Part shown: piece by piece, positions 34,580-46,539 of the stretch | How positions within the stretch are numbered: position 1 is the stretch's first letter | How the letters are laid out: each line of letters starts with the position of its first letter | Position numbers and translations under genes: made by a program | NCBI GenBank assembly: GCA_032718565.1 | Contig: JAVGVS010000309.1 | Location: 197,501 to 261,500 of the forward strand | Length of the DNA: 64,000 nt | Source of the DNA: Distichodus sexfasciatus | Taxonomy: Eukaryota > Chordata > Actinopteri > Characiformes > Distichodontidae | Direction of reading: 5' to 3' | Notes under the pieces: generated by a model | The model's input: the letters and a program-made list of their open reading frames with translations, nothing else | What the model was told of the DNA's origin: nothing | Databases searched by the model: none

Positions 34580-34860
34580 TGACTCTAAGTACCGCACTTC
34601 TCAGATTTAATTATCGCCATTAAATATTCAATGATCAATAGGGGCGGGCGGCGCAGATCGATAGGTGCGGCGAAACGAGAAGGACAACGAGCATAAGTTA
34701 ATGTTTGCATTTGGGAGCGGCTGCTGTCACATGGCCCCATCGGAAATCCATAGGGTCTGTATTTCACCCGGCTCTGTTATAGCGCTCCTTAAGGCTGACT
34801 GCTATTGATTGGCTGTTCGCTATTTACGACCTGGAAGCAGCCGTAGGTTTAAAGTGTCAA
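34580..34860. promoter_or_regulatory. candidate conserved non-coding block
   Basis: Unique and CpG-containing with AGATTTAATTATCGCCATTA, TCAATGATCAATAGG, GCATAAGTTAATG and CTATTGATTGGC. The last word is shared exactly with 32041-32052 in the block at 31976-32210. Confidence 0.45.
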
Positions 34861-35304
34861 AATGTTTTCGGTGGGTTTATTTCTCTATTTTTTCTTTCAT
34901 CATTGCTCTCTTTGTTGACTCTTTTTGTGAATGGTTTGGGCCTCCGTTGTTAGATATTTTTAAATTATTGTTCTTATTTCAAAATTCCATATTTATAGCC
35001 CTTTATGGAGGATTTTTTCGAAAGTTTTCAAATAAATGATTTTTAATGATTTGCAAAAATATTTTTATAGATCAACGCTAATATATAAAACTATTTTAAT
35101 TTGGGAAAAGGATCAGTTGACTTTTAAATTCAAATTTTATATTTCAAAATTCAACATCATATTTGTGCTTATAGCACTTATTTCTTCTTGGAATATTGTT
35201 AAAACATCTAAAAACTATTTAATAATCTATTAATTAATTAATCTAATAATAAACTATCTAATAACTTTAAAGCCACCTAAAAGCTCAACAACTGCGCGTG
35301 CGCA
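34861..35304. other. non-coding, very AT-rich
   Basis: Nothing recognised. Confidence 0.6.
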
Positions 35305-35612
35305 CACACACACACAGTCTCTGTATAACTATCTTTGTGAGGTCTTTCCATAGACTCCCATAATGACTAGATGTATATAATTTAACACCTACACCTAATG
35401 CTAACCCTAACCTTAACCTCAGTAACCAAAAACACATCTTTTACCTCTTTTAGTTTCTCAAATAAAATAAGCACATTTTCTATAAAGTCATTTCTCCTCA
35501 TGGGGACCTCTCAAATGTCCCCACAAAGCCCAAAAAAACAGATAAAAGTGATTTTAGGGGATAAAAAGGTCCCCACAATGTGATAAATACATGAACACAC
35601 ACACACACACAC
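35305..35612 (+). repeat. GTGGGGACC / CCTAACCC dispersed repeat, best copy
   Basis: Bounded by (CA)n on both sides. Between them: TTTGTGAGGTCTTTCCATAG, ACACCTAATGCTAACCCTAACC, TCATGGGGACCTCTC, ATGTCCCCACAAAG, and AAAAAGGTCCCCACAATG. The layout (CA arms, GGGGACC words, CCTAACC tract) recurs at 20365-20470, 37915-38000, 48765-48960 and 51850-51970. Confidence 0.6.
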
Positions 35613-36291
35613 TATTTATTTCACTTTGCTTTTGGGTATATTCCATAGACATAATGATAGCTGTAGCTTAATAGCTGTAGCTGTGTCTGCTCTAAATCTA
35701 AGCCAAATCACAACCTTAGTAATGAAAAAGAATTTATTTGATATCAAAATATGGGGGCACCATTTTTCATCCCAAAAAGTAGGTCTGGCCCCAATCTGCT
35801 GGTGTAAAGTTTGCAGTTTATCCTCTCATGTCACTTTTGTCAAATGTTCTGGACCTGCATCGTTTTATATATATCTTTCATATAAGACCAAAAAAGAAAA
35901 ATCGATATTTTTGATGTTTGTCAACATAATCGGCCCGTAAATACAGAACCTCACATGTAAAAATGCAACCACCTGCAACCTAAAAACCTTACACACATAC
36001 ACACACAGATACGCACACAAAAATCTCACAAATCCCCTAAAAATCTGTCCACACCCAAACAAACACACACAGACACACACTTTTCATCTTTTTTTTTTTT
36101 TGTAACTCTTTTTTCCAAATCTCTTCAAATCACAGCCCAACTGATTTCCATCTTCTTCTAATTATCAGACCCTTCATGAGCTTAGAATGGGTGAAGTAGT
36201 GCTCTCTCTCCCTCTTCACATTGCTCTCTCTCACCACAGGATAAAGGAAAAATTAAAACCTGTCATCTTCCCCCTCAACGCCGCACGGGAT

Positions 36292-36293
<2 letters not shown>
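35613..36293. other. non-coding with CA-rich repeats
   Basis: 35625-36080 is partly a diverged member of the CA-flanked family (ATTCCATAGACATAATGATAG, CACACCCAAACAAACACAC). No exon. Confidence 0.45.

Positions 36294-36361
<68 letters not shown>
36294..36361. repeat. (CA)n microsatellite
   Basis: About 33 CA units, the longest CA run in the window. Confidence 0.95.
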
Positions 36362-36363
<2 letters not shown>

Positions 36364-36369
36364 TATTCA

Positions 36370-36785
36370 AATATCTGCCTGGATATAGCTTGGGGAATAC
36401 CTCTAGCCACTTCAAAGTGTGTGTAGCCCCCCCACTCCCGGATGAGGCCCGGCCCCCCGGGAGCCCCTGTTTTGTTTACCTGCTCGCTTTCTAATGGGAT
36501 GTTTTTGCCCCAGATATCTCGGAACCAACAGACCTCCATTAGCCGGTTTTTACGCTCCTTCAAAACACCTGCTCAGGTTGAGCCAGGTCTTTGATCCCGT
36601 ACCAATGCAGCGGCTCGAAAATACGAGCACGGCTCGTTTGATCTCGCTAAAACTGATCAATTTGCCCTTTTTGCTCAGTTAATATGAGGCAAACATACCA
36701 ACAATAAACACCAGGTGGGTTTAGCTGCCCGGTCATCGATCGCCCCGTCTCAGCCAGAAACTGATCGCTAATCCAAAACATCATA
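36370..36785. promoter_or_regulatory. candidate conserved non-coding block
   Basis: Complex, CpG-bearing sequence directly after the long CA run: CTTTCTAATGGGATG, CCATTAGCCGG, CGGTCATCGATCGCCCC, CTGATCGCTAATCC. Short frames on both strands have no match. Confidence 0.4.
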
Positions 36786-37894
36786 TTAAATCTTTTAGTT
36801 TTGTTTTTTAAAAAGTATATTTTCTGGCAAACTTTGGCTTTAAGTATTCTTTTGCTTTTCGCATTTTCATATGAAATAGTTTACTTCTCAGCTCTGGATT
36901 GCATAAATCGGAAAAAAATGATCCTGAGGGAAGCTGCTTTTGTTACATCACAAATTTCAAAGACACAAAACAATATTCTAACTATTATAATTTAAAACAA
37001 ACAGATGAGTCTGATACATTTTGCATTGGCTTGAATGTGAATATAAATTTTGCATCTCCAACTTCTATTCCATTTCCAAAGTATGATGCAATCCTTTCGG
37101 TCCGTAAATCTTATTTTTATGGTTTGTGGTGATGCAATGATCACTACACAGACCCAGGTATTGATATGTAAGCAATAGATTATATGATTTCATGCATTTA
37201 TCTCATATTGACATTTCAATTTATGGCTTTGGCATAACAAGGCATTGATTTAAAAGGTTAAAATATGAACACCTTAAATTGTGCGTGATTATGCTGCGAT
37301 GGATAAATGTACTGGGAATAAACGGCTTAAGTCAGCTCTAAAGCAAGCCAATAATTATTGACTTTGTATAGATATCGACTAACATTCTTCATGAGCAACT
37401 GAATATTTGATTTGTTATATTTAGCATTTGTGTCTGATTGCATACCCTGTTTTTTTACTGTTAAATTCTGGATTGCTTTTACTTTCCAAATTAATTTGTA
37501 TAGTGATTGAAAAGGACACACCACACCCCACACACCACACACACACACACACCCTTCACCCCCATGCTCATATGCATAATGTGCTGTAGTTACAGAATGG
37601 ATTGAAAAAATCTTTCTCCTTGAAGGTCGACACAGGAACTGGGCAGATTAATCAATAAAGGGAGTGAGGTGTGTGTGTGTGTGTGAGTGAGAGCGAGAGA
37701 AAGAGAGAGTCTGTGTCTGTGTTGTCCTCTAGCTACATGAGAGGATGAGGGGATGTAGCTGTGTGTCAAATCGTCAAGTTTAAAAGGGACAAAAAAAGAT
37801 AAGATTCTATCAGTGCGGAGAAACTTCTCTCTGTATACTTACTGCAGTACCACAAAGCAAAAAAAGAAGTAAAATGAACAGAGTGCATCGATTC
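36786..37894. other. non-coding, AT-rich
   Basis: 37000-37330 shows TGATGCAATGATC and CTTATTTTTATGG words but nothing firm. GT/GA runs are at 37670-37715. Confidence 0.5.
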
Positions 37895-38005
37895 ACACAG
37901 GTCATGCATGTTAGTGTGTTTGAGGGGGGCTTTAAGTGTTGAGTGGATTGCCCCCTAAAAGATAGGAATGCCTGAGATTTGTTACATTTATATACAAAGA
38001 TAACA
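37895..38005 (+). repeat. fragment of the GTGGGGACC dispersed repeat
   Basis: Contains GAGTGGATTGCCCCCTAAAAG and AGGAATGCCTGAGATTTG, parallel to TGTCCCCTAAATGATGAAG and TGAGATTTATCAG at 51885. Confidence 0.45.
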
Positions 38006-38099
38006 TATATATGCTATGTATGGTACTGTATGTACATATATACATATACATTAACTTATATATATCATAAATATGCTAACATATATTTGCATATTTGTG

Positions 38100-38645
38100 C
38101 GTTGTCTGCTGTAAACCAGTCGCGCTGGCCCAGATGATGTCACTTTGGCCTCATCTGTCACGCCGGCCTGCCGACACTCCGGGCAGTAAGTTTAGCTTCA
38201 ATTGCTCCCAGCAGTGTTTTTAAATCTGCCGGAAATCAATAGCGCTTTTACTGTCACATCAGATGGGCGGGGAGCCGTATTGATGTCCAGACGTCGTCGA
38301 GAGACGTCGGACTCCCAGCCTCCGGCTCTCCTCGTGGGAAAGCGTGGAGCGTCCCAGAACCTTCCCTGTCCGTTTTAAAGAGTTAACATAGCCTTCTGCC
38401 TTGCACGGAGGTTTACGGGGACGCTAGCGGCAGCAGCCGGTTTACACATCTGGGCTTCTTTTAAAAGCCTGTTATTGATCCTGGGCTCGAAGAAAGCTCT
38501 TTAAATGAATACAGTCTTAATGTGTTATCGCTGTAAGCTCGGACATGAGGCCGGAGCGGGCCGAAGGCAATTTATCGGCCAATTCAATCAGACCAGGTGG
38601 AGTTAAACATGATTCAATAAGGGTGGCACACTGCAGAGGATCGCT
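38100..38645. promoter_or_regulatory. candidate conserved non-coding block (largest)
   Basis: About 540 bp of unique, balanced sequence with a sharp left border at AT-rich ATATAT DNA. It includes GGAAATCAATAGCGC, CACATCAGATGGGCGG, CCTGTTATTGATCC and GGCCAATTCAATCAGACC. No coding frame. Confidence 0.45.
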
Positions 38646-39176
38646 ACAGAACTGGGGGAGGGAGAAAGGGAGGGATGAGATAAAGAGGCAAATGGAAAGA
38701 TGGATAAAGGGATAGATTGATATTGAGTGATGGCAGATAGCAGAGAATTAGAGTGCTTAACCCAAAGAATCCCAGCATTTAGTTCTGTGATTAAAGATTC
38801 TCTCTCTCTCTCTCTCTCTGCTTGAGGACAAAGCTCTCAAATGTGTGAATGTGTTTATTTTTTATACCGATATGTAAATGGCCTGAGTGATGCTTGGATT
38901 TTCTATATATACTTTCAGAAGAAGTGGTAGAAAGTCTTTTAACCCAGGCCTGTTTGCATAGTTGTTTTTATATGCTCGTTGTCACTTTCTCTCTCTCTTT
39001 CTGCCAGAGGATACACTGATATATAAAAACCTGGGCTATAAAGCCTCGTATGTTCCCAAGATCTAACATTGCATGTCAAATAAAGCATCATGCCTTTTCA
39101 TTCAGGATGCTCCTATCCAACTTTATCTGTCCCAATTCCAAAACAGTGTCAATCAAATCAAAGAAGTAGAGTTTTT
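38646..39176. other. non-coding
   Basis: Purine-rich then AT-rich; a short CT run at 38799-38819. Nothing else. Confidence 0.55.
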
Positions 39177-39372
39177 AGCTTAACTGTTAACGAGTTGGAC
39201 TTGTGATCAGAAGGCTTCTGGTTTAAGTGCTGAAACGGTAAAGGTAGCATCCACAAATACTGCCTCCTGGACAGTGCCAAAGCTGCCTACTGCTCCTTCA
39301 TGGATGGGTCAAGCCCAGAGGTTGTTGTGGTACACTGTCTGCTGTGGTATGTTCACAATGACATTCACTTTA
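39177..39372 (+). repeat. SINE-like repeat, copy 2
   Basis: Diverged copy of the family at 6272-6488: tRNA-like head with TTAACGAGTTGGACTTGTGATC, then GGTAAAGGTAGC, CTGCTCCTTCATGGATGGGTC and the ATGTTCACAATGACATTCAC tail. Confidence 0.7.
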
Positions 39373-40581
39373 AAAAGAAAGTTTGTAAAATTTCTAGCAA
39401 TTAGTCAGTATTGGACCATTATCCGATACCAGAATCAGATTGTACATGCTTAAGGATTAGTGCTGAGATTTGAGTGTTTCTCTTCCTCTTTTTTTTCTCT
39501 CTCTCTCTTTCTTTCCTTCAGTCTCTGGCCCTCAAGTGCCATTTCAGGCCTGGGTGACAGATTAAGAACCATAACCCAGCTGCAAATGGCTACCAAGAGG
39601 CTGGTGCTGGAGCTGCCCCCAGCCCAGATAGCATTGGTGCTTTGGGACCTCCCTCTCTTTCTCTATCCCTCCCTCGATCTCGCTCTCTCTGCTCCACTGA
39701 GCTTACCACCTCTGTCATTATTTATTTAGCCGTTAAGTGTTTAAAGTGTAGGACTCCACCGGGACCGCGTGATGCTGACGAAAAGATTCAGGCTGGAAAT
39801 ACTTTGGCACGAAAGAGAAGGATGGAACGGTTTGAGGAGGCGTCCAGTTTTTTTTTTTCTACCTACGTTTCTTCCACCAGCTGCAGTACTGGACCTCAAA
39901 ATTACCTTATGGATCACAAGGTTAATGTGAACTACGAACATAGTATAAAGGCTGTGGAAAGTGAATGGGGGTTAAGAGGGTATCATATTTGTTATTTATT
40001 GGTGTAATAGGAAACCAGCATGAATAAGTCATCACTGACTTGGGGGTCTCGAAAGCGACGGGGAAGAAGGGGGTGGAGGAAGGATGGGAAGAGGTAAGGG
40101 GGGTGATGGCCTGGAGCCATTGGCCTTTGAGATGACACCACTGTCAGTTCCCCAAGTCAAAGGTCACCCCTGGGACCTCCAGCATGGCCGTTCTGGGCCG
40201 TGATGTGGGAGAAGTGATTTGTGTTAGGTGTTGTCAAATCTTAGTGGCCTGGTTTAGACGAGCAGACAGCATATTTTCTCATTCTGTAATAGAATGGATT
40301 CAGTGTACATCTGGTCTGAGCTTCTTTAATGAGGTCCTCCTTAATCTACTGCTGTTTGCTCTGCTTCTTGACAGATGAGTGTAAAAGGTATTGACATGCA
40401 TTGCTTAAAATTCCCATTAGCTTGGATTCACTGCAAGCTAATGCTCATCATAATACTAATATACACATTTCAACATCATAATCAAATTGAACTTTGTCTT
40501 CTCAACCATACACAAATATACAGAGAGATGAAATGACAAAGCTTAAGGCCTACAGTGTACACATAAACATTGGGCAAATCA
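39373..40581. other. non-coding with a possible conserved patch
   Basis: 40020-40200 is GC-richer and unique (GGCCTGGAGCCATTGGCC, CCAAGTCAAAGGTCACCCC, the last close to a nuclear-receptor half-site pair). 39520-39780 also looks single-copy. No exon. Confidence 0.4.
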
Positions 40582-40824
40582 TTTAAGTGATCGTCACTGT
40601 GAACACAGCGCATTGCAACACACAGTGCACCACAATGAAACGTGACCTCGGCATTTGAGCCATCAGTGATGGAGCTGTGGCCACCTTTTTGGCACCACCC
40701 AGGGAGCAATGCTTGGGGACACTACCTTGCTCATGAGTACCTCAGTGGTACCATTACCAGTTTGGGACTTGAACTGGCAACCCTCTGATTCCAGGGCCAA
40801 CTTCCTAACCATTATGCTACTAAC
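40582..40824 (-). repeat. SINE-like repeat, copy 3 (reverse)
   Basis: Reverse-strand copy of the same family. It carries the complement of the tail (GTCACTGTGAACACAGCG), the TGCTCATGAGTACCTCAGTG block and a head ending TAACCATTATGCTAC on the plus strand. Confidence 0.7.
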
Positions 40825-41361
40825 AAAAACAGTGGTATACAAAAAGGTTTGCAATGTGCAAGCAAAATGGACTAGCAAAACCATAGTACTTGACACATTA
40901 AAATCTTTTTGATTTGCCCAACATGTCGGACGGTTTTATAAAATGTTATATTTGCCAAAGCAGTTATACCTAAATATGAGCATATGCTATAATATGGTTT
41001 TGAAGTTTTATGAGCACGCTGTCTGTCCAATCTCAGTTCAGAATTTTCCACTCATTCTTTTTCACTCCTTAGTGCAAACTTCATACAAAGCAAGATCTGT
41101 TTATTTAGAAGGAGATAAAACTAGAGAAAGAAAATACAGAAACAAGAGAGAAAGTAGCTTCCAACTTCAACATTTCAGTGAAAGCTTGCAGGATACAGCC
41201 TTAAGGTCTGTGGATTATCTAATCAAAAACTTTGATATATTATGACAACAGATTGACATTGTCACAGGTTTGGGTGGGCACAATGCAAGTGTGAGAGTAA
41301 ACACAAGATTCTTACAACAAAATAGGCCAATAACTGAGCCACAAGACTAAGCCTTCAATCT
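40825..41361. other. non-coding
   Basis: Nothing recognised. Confidence 0.5.
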
Positions 41362-41623
41362 TGAGAGGAAAGACAACAAAAGAAACCGAGATGAAAAACG
41401 GCAAAAACACTGGTCAAATGTACAGATGCAGAGAGCACAGAAATAAAACTGAGACAAAGGGGAGTCAGGTTGAAATAGACACGAACACAGGTGTAGACCA
41501 ATAGTGTAAACAAACCCCAGACAAAGGCAGAAAAAAAGCAATACGGTGGCCACAAGTGACTAAGCAGAGAATCAAAGGCTAAAATGTGACAATTAATAAG
41601 GGATTTTAATATACTGTAACACA
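41362..41623. repeat. first copy of a ~260-bp direct repeat
   Basis: About 260 bp sharing long matching stretches with 41978-42244 in the same orientation, for example GAGACAAAGG/GAGAAAAGGG and CACAGGTGTAGACCA. It ends TGTAACACA, as the second copy does, and a TG can be placed at the start. This is LTR-like, but no coding sequence lies between the copies. Confidence 0.6.
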
Positions 41624-41977
41624 TCCTTACAAGAACAAAATGTGCATAGCAGATTTGCAGCAATGTTGTAGTTAGTTTGTGACAAACAGTGAAGTTTGCC
41701 AGAATATGTTGCCACAAGTGTGCCATTGTCAGCCACTAGTGTCAAGCTTGCAGCAATGTTTTGGCAACAATGACAAATTCCCACTAGTGGCAAATGTATT
41801 TACCAGTGATTTGCCAACTTTTAGTGAACCTTTGGTGAAAAATTTGCCAGGTGTATACGTTTTCCACAAAGTTTGCTTCACTGCAAGTTTGTCACAATTC
41901 TACCACAAGTTTCTTGCTGTAAAGTTGTGGCAACATTAACCAAGGTTAACAGGAACTGTTTGCCAGAAGCCAAAATT

Positions 41978-42244
41978 TGTTTGGCCAACAAAAGAAATTG
42001 AAGGAAAAAAAATACAGAAACACTGCTGAAAGACATGCAGACAGCACCCAAACAACACAGAAATAAAACAGAGAAAAGGGGAGAGTCAGCCTGAAATAGA
42101 GACAAACACAGGTGTAGACCATTAAGGGTAAACGAACCAAAGACAAAGACAGAAAAAAGTGTTGTGGTGGCCACTAATGGTTAAGCAAGGAATCAAAGGC
42201 TAGAATGTGACAATTAATATGTTATTTCAATATATTGTAACACA
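41978..42244. repeat. second copy of the ~260-bp direct repeat
   Basis: Homologous to 41362-41623 with substitutions and indels. The 350-bp interval between copies is non-coding and is itself full of TTTGCCA/GTGGCAA variants. The pair could be a small non-autonomous LTR element or a segmental duplication. No target duplication was found. Confidence 0.6.
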
Positions 42245-43720
42245 GCTCTAAATAGCACTTTTACTGCAATACTCCCAAGCCTTATTAAGTTTTCCACATA
42301 TGAGCATCATTTTAATAATCTAATATGTGATATATTGCTTTCATTGTTATGCCCATTTTTGTTGGCCTGATGAATTTTTTGAAGCCCAGGCCATTTGTTT
42401 TTGAATTAGCAATGGTCTTTAATGAGTTCGTCCAACAGGATTACAGGGTTAGGTGGGGGGTCTGAATAGAATCATGGAAATAATACCTGAAGTCCAGCAT
42501 GTCTACCAGTCGAGCTTGAAATAAAAATCAGGTTTATTTGGTCTGGAGTCCACACGTGTTAGTTTATGACTTTCCTCTATGCTTGGTATTGGTGAATCTT
42601 GTCTTAAAAGATTTTACACAACCAAGTTTCAAACAGAATACTTTCAGTGAAGAGAAAAAGGCAAAAAGTCTGGCGATTACACATGTTTCAGGGCAGCTTC
42701 ATCACTGTGCCCCTTTCATGTCTATATCTCTATAGAGAATAATGACCAATACAGTCTCTACTCTAACGATCTAGGCTAGAAAACGCAAGCAGATTCATTT
42801 TCCCATCCACATCAGGGCCCTAACGTCCTCCAGTGACCACACCGCTCTCACAGGCCTTCCCCTCTCTCTTCTTTCTCTATGCACAACTCTTTATTTACTT
42901 TTCTCGCTTCCTCTTTTTTCTCTCTCTCTTTCTTGCTCTTTAGTTTAGTGAGCCTCGGCCAGTGCTTCTGTCGAACACAAAGTGTCCCGTCAGGGAATCA
43001 GCCTTGTGCATGAAGCACATCAAAAAATGAAGACACAAACCTGTATTGATCAAAGGGCCTCAGGTCTGAAGTTGTCTGGGCTTTGTCTGCAAGCGCTTGG
43101 CGTCCGGCGAGAGCAGCCCACGTCTCTACTGCTCTGCTATTATTTTGGAAAAACCAAACCAGCCGAGGTCCACCGGCGCCCATTTTTAACGAGGCACGTC
43201 TGCCGCGAAACGCAGCACAACATGTCTCATCTTTGAGTTGCTTTGCCGTGGATGTGTGTCTTGGTTTATGGTAAAGAAATCCATTGGTAAAGATAAGAAT
43301 CAATATTCATGTGTGCCTAGCAAAATAATAAATAAATAAATAAACAGTTCTAAAACCTAAAAGATTCTAGCGTCACCTTTAGAATCTTCTATTTTGTATT
43401 AAAATTCAGGTCTAATTTTATTAGGTTTTATAGATTATTTCTGCCAATAATAAAAATGGAATTTACCTATAAAATATCTCTACCAAGTATGCTCATTTAC
43501 AAACATTACAATGTCCCTATAATTAAGAACTAGGCGTTAGTTCATATGGTAAATTATCAGTTTTAGGCCATTAAAGCAGTGTTTGCTGAATATTTATGAG
43601 AATATTGACTGGTGTCACTCTCAGTGTCAATACTATTACCAGGAAGCCTTGGGACCAAGGGTCAGAAACTAACCATCGGTGAGTTGGAAACATGGTGGCT
43701 AAATTGTTTAGCTTTGCATC
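42245..43720. other. non-coding
   Basis: 42770-43270 is a single-copy-looking block with some CpG (GCGCTTGGCGTCCGGCG, GGCACGTCTGCCGCG). The 101-codon minus-strand frame across it lacks any recognised domain. The rest is AT-rich. Confidence 0.4.
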
Positions 43721-43914
43721 AAGTGAAGTGAATGATTATTTGTTATTGTGAACACGCCACAGCACAGCTCACAGTGCACCACAATGAAATGTGACCTCTT
43801 CATTTGACCCATCCATGAAGGAGCAGTGGGCAGAGCCCAGGGAGCAGTGCTTGCGGACAGTACCTTGCTCATAAGGACCTCATTGATACCTTTACCGGTC
43901 CAACTGTTACGAGA
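43721..43914 (-). repeat. SINE-like repeat, copy 4 (reverse)
   Basis: Reverse-strand copy: GTTATTGTGAACACGCCACAGC tail complement, then TTTGACCCATCCATGAAGGAGC, the CCTTGCTCATAAGGACCTCA block and ACCTTTACCGGTCC. It is truncated within the tRNA-like head. Confidence 0.7.
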
Positions 43915-44624
43915 TCAACTGCCCCATCGTCCTCAACTTAAGCATATTTGCATTTAGCAGGCCAGTAATTCCAGGATCCCCTTTTTTCAGATGAGGACTT
44001 GCACTGCACCTTTATTTTATATTACTTTAAATAATACTTTTCTACTAATCACTATACTAATCACATTTTTTCATCATTGAATAATAGGCTGTAAATAAAT
44101 TGCAAATAAGCATCATCTACAAGTGTTCTAAACATTTGATTATATAATAGGTACAGTATATTTTAGTCTTTCAGTTCCATTCTTCACCAGAAAACTCTGT
44201 AATGTTCTGTATTGTTCATTGCAGGTTGAGTCAAATGGTTTGGAATCTACAGTGAAAGCGTCAAAAGAATTCATCACTCTGATTAAATATTTAGATTAAA
44301 CTGCACTTAATGGAATTTCTACCCATTACAATGCTGGTTGCCTTCTTATAAGCCTGATGCTGAGTGCTGTGTGAAATGGTTCCTGTCAAAGCTTGCTAAG
44401 GTTAACTTAGTAAAGGTGATTAATGATAGTAATAAACATTGACTTACTCTATAAAAAGTTATGAAGAAATAAATTTTTAGTCTCATAGTACACTTTCTTT
44501 GTTCGTCTATCCTGAATGAATATGCTGCAAGGACGCAGCATGTCCAAAAATATCACCGTAATCTGTCTTCACAAATTATAATAATAATTATAAAGTATAA
44601 TAATAATAATAATGATAATAATAT
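43915..44624. other. non-coding, AT-rich
   Basis: Nothing recognised. Confidence 0.55.
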
Positions 44625-44629
44625 TTTAT

Positions 44630-44694
<65 letters not shown>
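44625..44694. repeat. (AT)n microsatellite
   Basis: About 33 AT units with one interruption near 44640, inside a wider TAA/ATA-rich region (44575-44780). Confidence 0.9.
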
Positions 44695-44695
<1 letters not shown>

Positions 44696-45200
44696 TTGCA
44701 TATATAAATTATAAATATATATTAATATAATTAATTATAAATAATTAATAATGATAATAATAATGTAATATATTAATTAGAAATATATTAATTGCTCATG
44801 ATATTTTCAGCATATTAAGGTTAATTTTTAAATTGCATATACATTTTGGTTTACAAATAAAAACTAAAATGTTTCCATGATTTGTTCATGACATTCTTGT
44901 GTTATTGCCGCATCAGTGGTCTTCAACAATTTGCCCGTTTATATGCAAATCGCTTTAAAGATTTCTTGACCCTATTAATCTATGTAGCACATGCTGTTGG
45001 ATTGATTCTGCATGTAATACTGAAAGGTATTTCCCAAAACATCAGTATCTTCCACACACACACACACACACACTGCATTTCCTTCACCTTCATCACTCAT
45101 GCATCGTTGAGTCTATTCCTTATAACCCCCATCTACCGATGCACTCCGTCGGCCTCCACCACCCCCTTCCCAGGTCTGTGTGTGTGAGTTTGTGTGGTGT
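44695..45200. other. non-coding, AT-rich
   Basis: A short (CA)n at 45055-45073. Nothing else. Confidence 0.55.
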
Positions 45201-45640
45201 GTAGCTGTGTCTGTGTGTATCGATCCCCCTCCCTTCCATAATGAAGTGCTCAGCACAGCTTCATTATGGTGGCCAGCTGCCATTGGCTGGAGGTACTATG
45301 AAATTAGGCAGCGCGCAGGCAGCCTGTCAGTATCGATTTCCCTACCCAAATCACTTGTTACGAAAGAATAGAGCTGTCTGTGGCATAATTGAATAAGTTA
45401 ACTCTGTGTCTCATAAACCGTGAAGAGCCAAGGCTGATTCCACTCTGCCCGGGTTTTCGCACAGAAGAAAAGGAAAGATGTAAGGCTGAGCTGTGTTGTG
45501 AAAAGATGCTGATGTTGCTTGCTCTTTCTCTCTCTCTCTCCAGTTTTCTCCCTCTCTCGCTCAACAAAGATAATGCATGACAGCAGCAGCCTAGAAATCT
45601 ATCTTGCTGACTTAAGGGGAAGGTAAATGAGTTTGTGTTC
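45201..45640. promoter_or_regulatory. candidate conserved block with homeodomain-site hairpin
   Basis: Includes an 11-bp perfect inverted repeat (CCATAATGAAG at 45236-45246, CTTCATTATGG at 45259-45269), then GCTGCCATTGGCTGG, ATGAAATTAGGC and CAGTATCGATTTCCC. Unique between GT-rich and CT-rich runs. Confidence 0.4.
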
Positions 45641-46539
45641 CACTCGGGTGACGTACTCTGTGTGTGTATTTTTTTTCCTCATTGTATCAGCATTGCCCTT
45701 AATGCTGTTTCCCTCAGTGTTGGCATTGCATTTCTTTTTGCCTTTGTGTTTTGGCCATATTCTCTAAACTTCTGTAACACTTATATATAGCTTATTGCTT
45801 GCGATTTAGGTTTTGTTTGTGCTGCAATGGTGAATCGACAAAATACTTTCAGTTTTAAGTCTTAGTCAAGATGCTTTAAACTGGGTGTGGTTTGGGAATG
45901 TTGTGCAGCAGTTAGGAGGGATGGTTATAGAAAACTAAAGGATAGAGAAATGAAAGGATGATGGTGGCCTACTAATTAAAGAATTATGGACCAAGAAGCT
46001 GTTGCTTGGAATCTGACTGTCCCACCTCCAGCTGTACCACCATTGAGTCTCTGAGCGAGATGGACAGACATGGAGAGCAAGTAGGATGAGGTATTGTATA
46101 TACAGAAAGATGGCGGGTAGAAAAACATATAGTGTGGGAGAGACAGAGAAGAAGAGACAGAAAGAAAAGGCAGACAAACTGAGATTGTGTGTGTGAGGTA
46201 TAAAAGAGACATAGAGAGATTTTGACTGATGGAGATACTCTCTAAGGTCTCGTTACAGAAAACTTTGCCTTGAGAATGGACCCAGCAGAGTTTCAGAAGG
46301 CCTTGGTTAACCATGCAAAGGCCATCAGAGAGCTATCTGGATAGTTCTGGCTCTTCATCTGATCAGATAGGTGCTATAATGCGAGTATATGGTTGCCATG
46401 ATGTCAGCAAAATAAAAACACAGAAAAACTCAACCGTTTGAAGGTATCCCCAGTCAATTCCTATGTAATGCAAACTCATTACATTGAACATCACCCCCAA
46501 CATAGATGAGACTTAGCTATGGAATCATCCATTCATCTA
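45641..46539. other. non-coding
   Basis: No exon. 46250-46330 resembles part of an old retroelement but could not be assigned. Confidence 0.45.
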
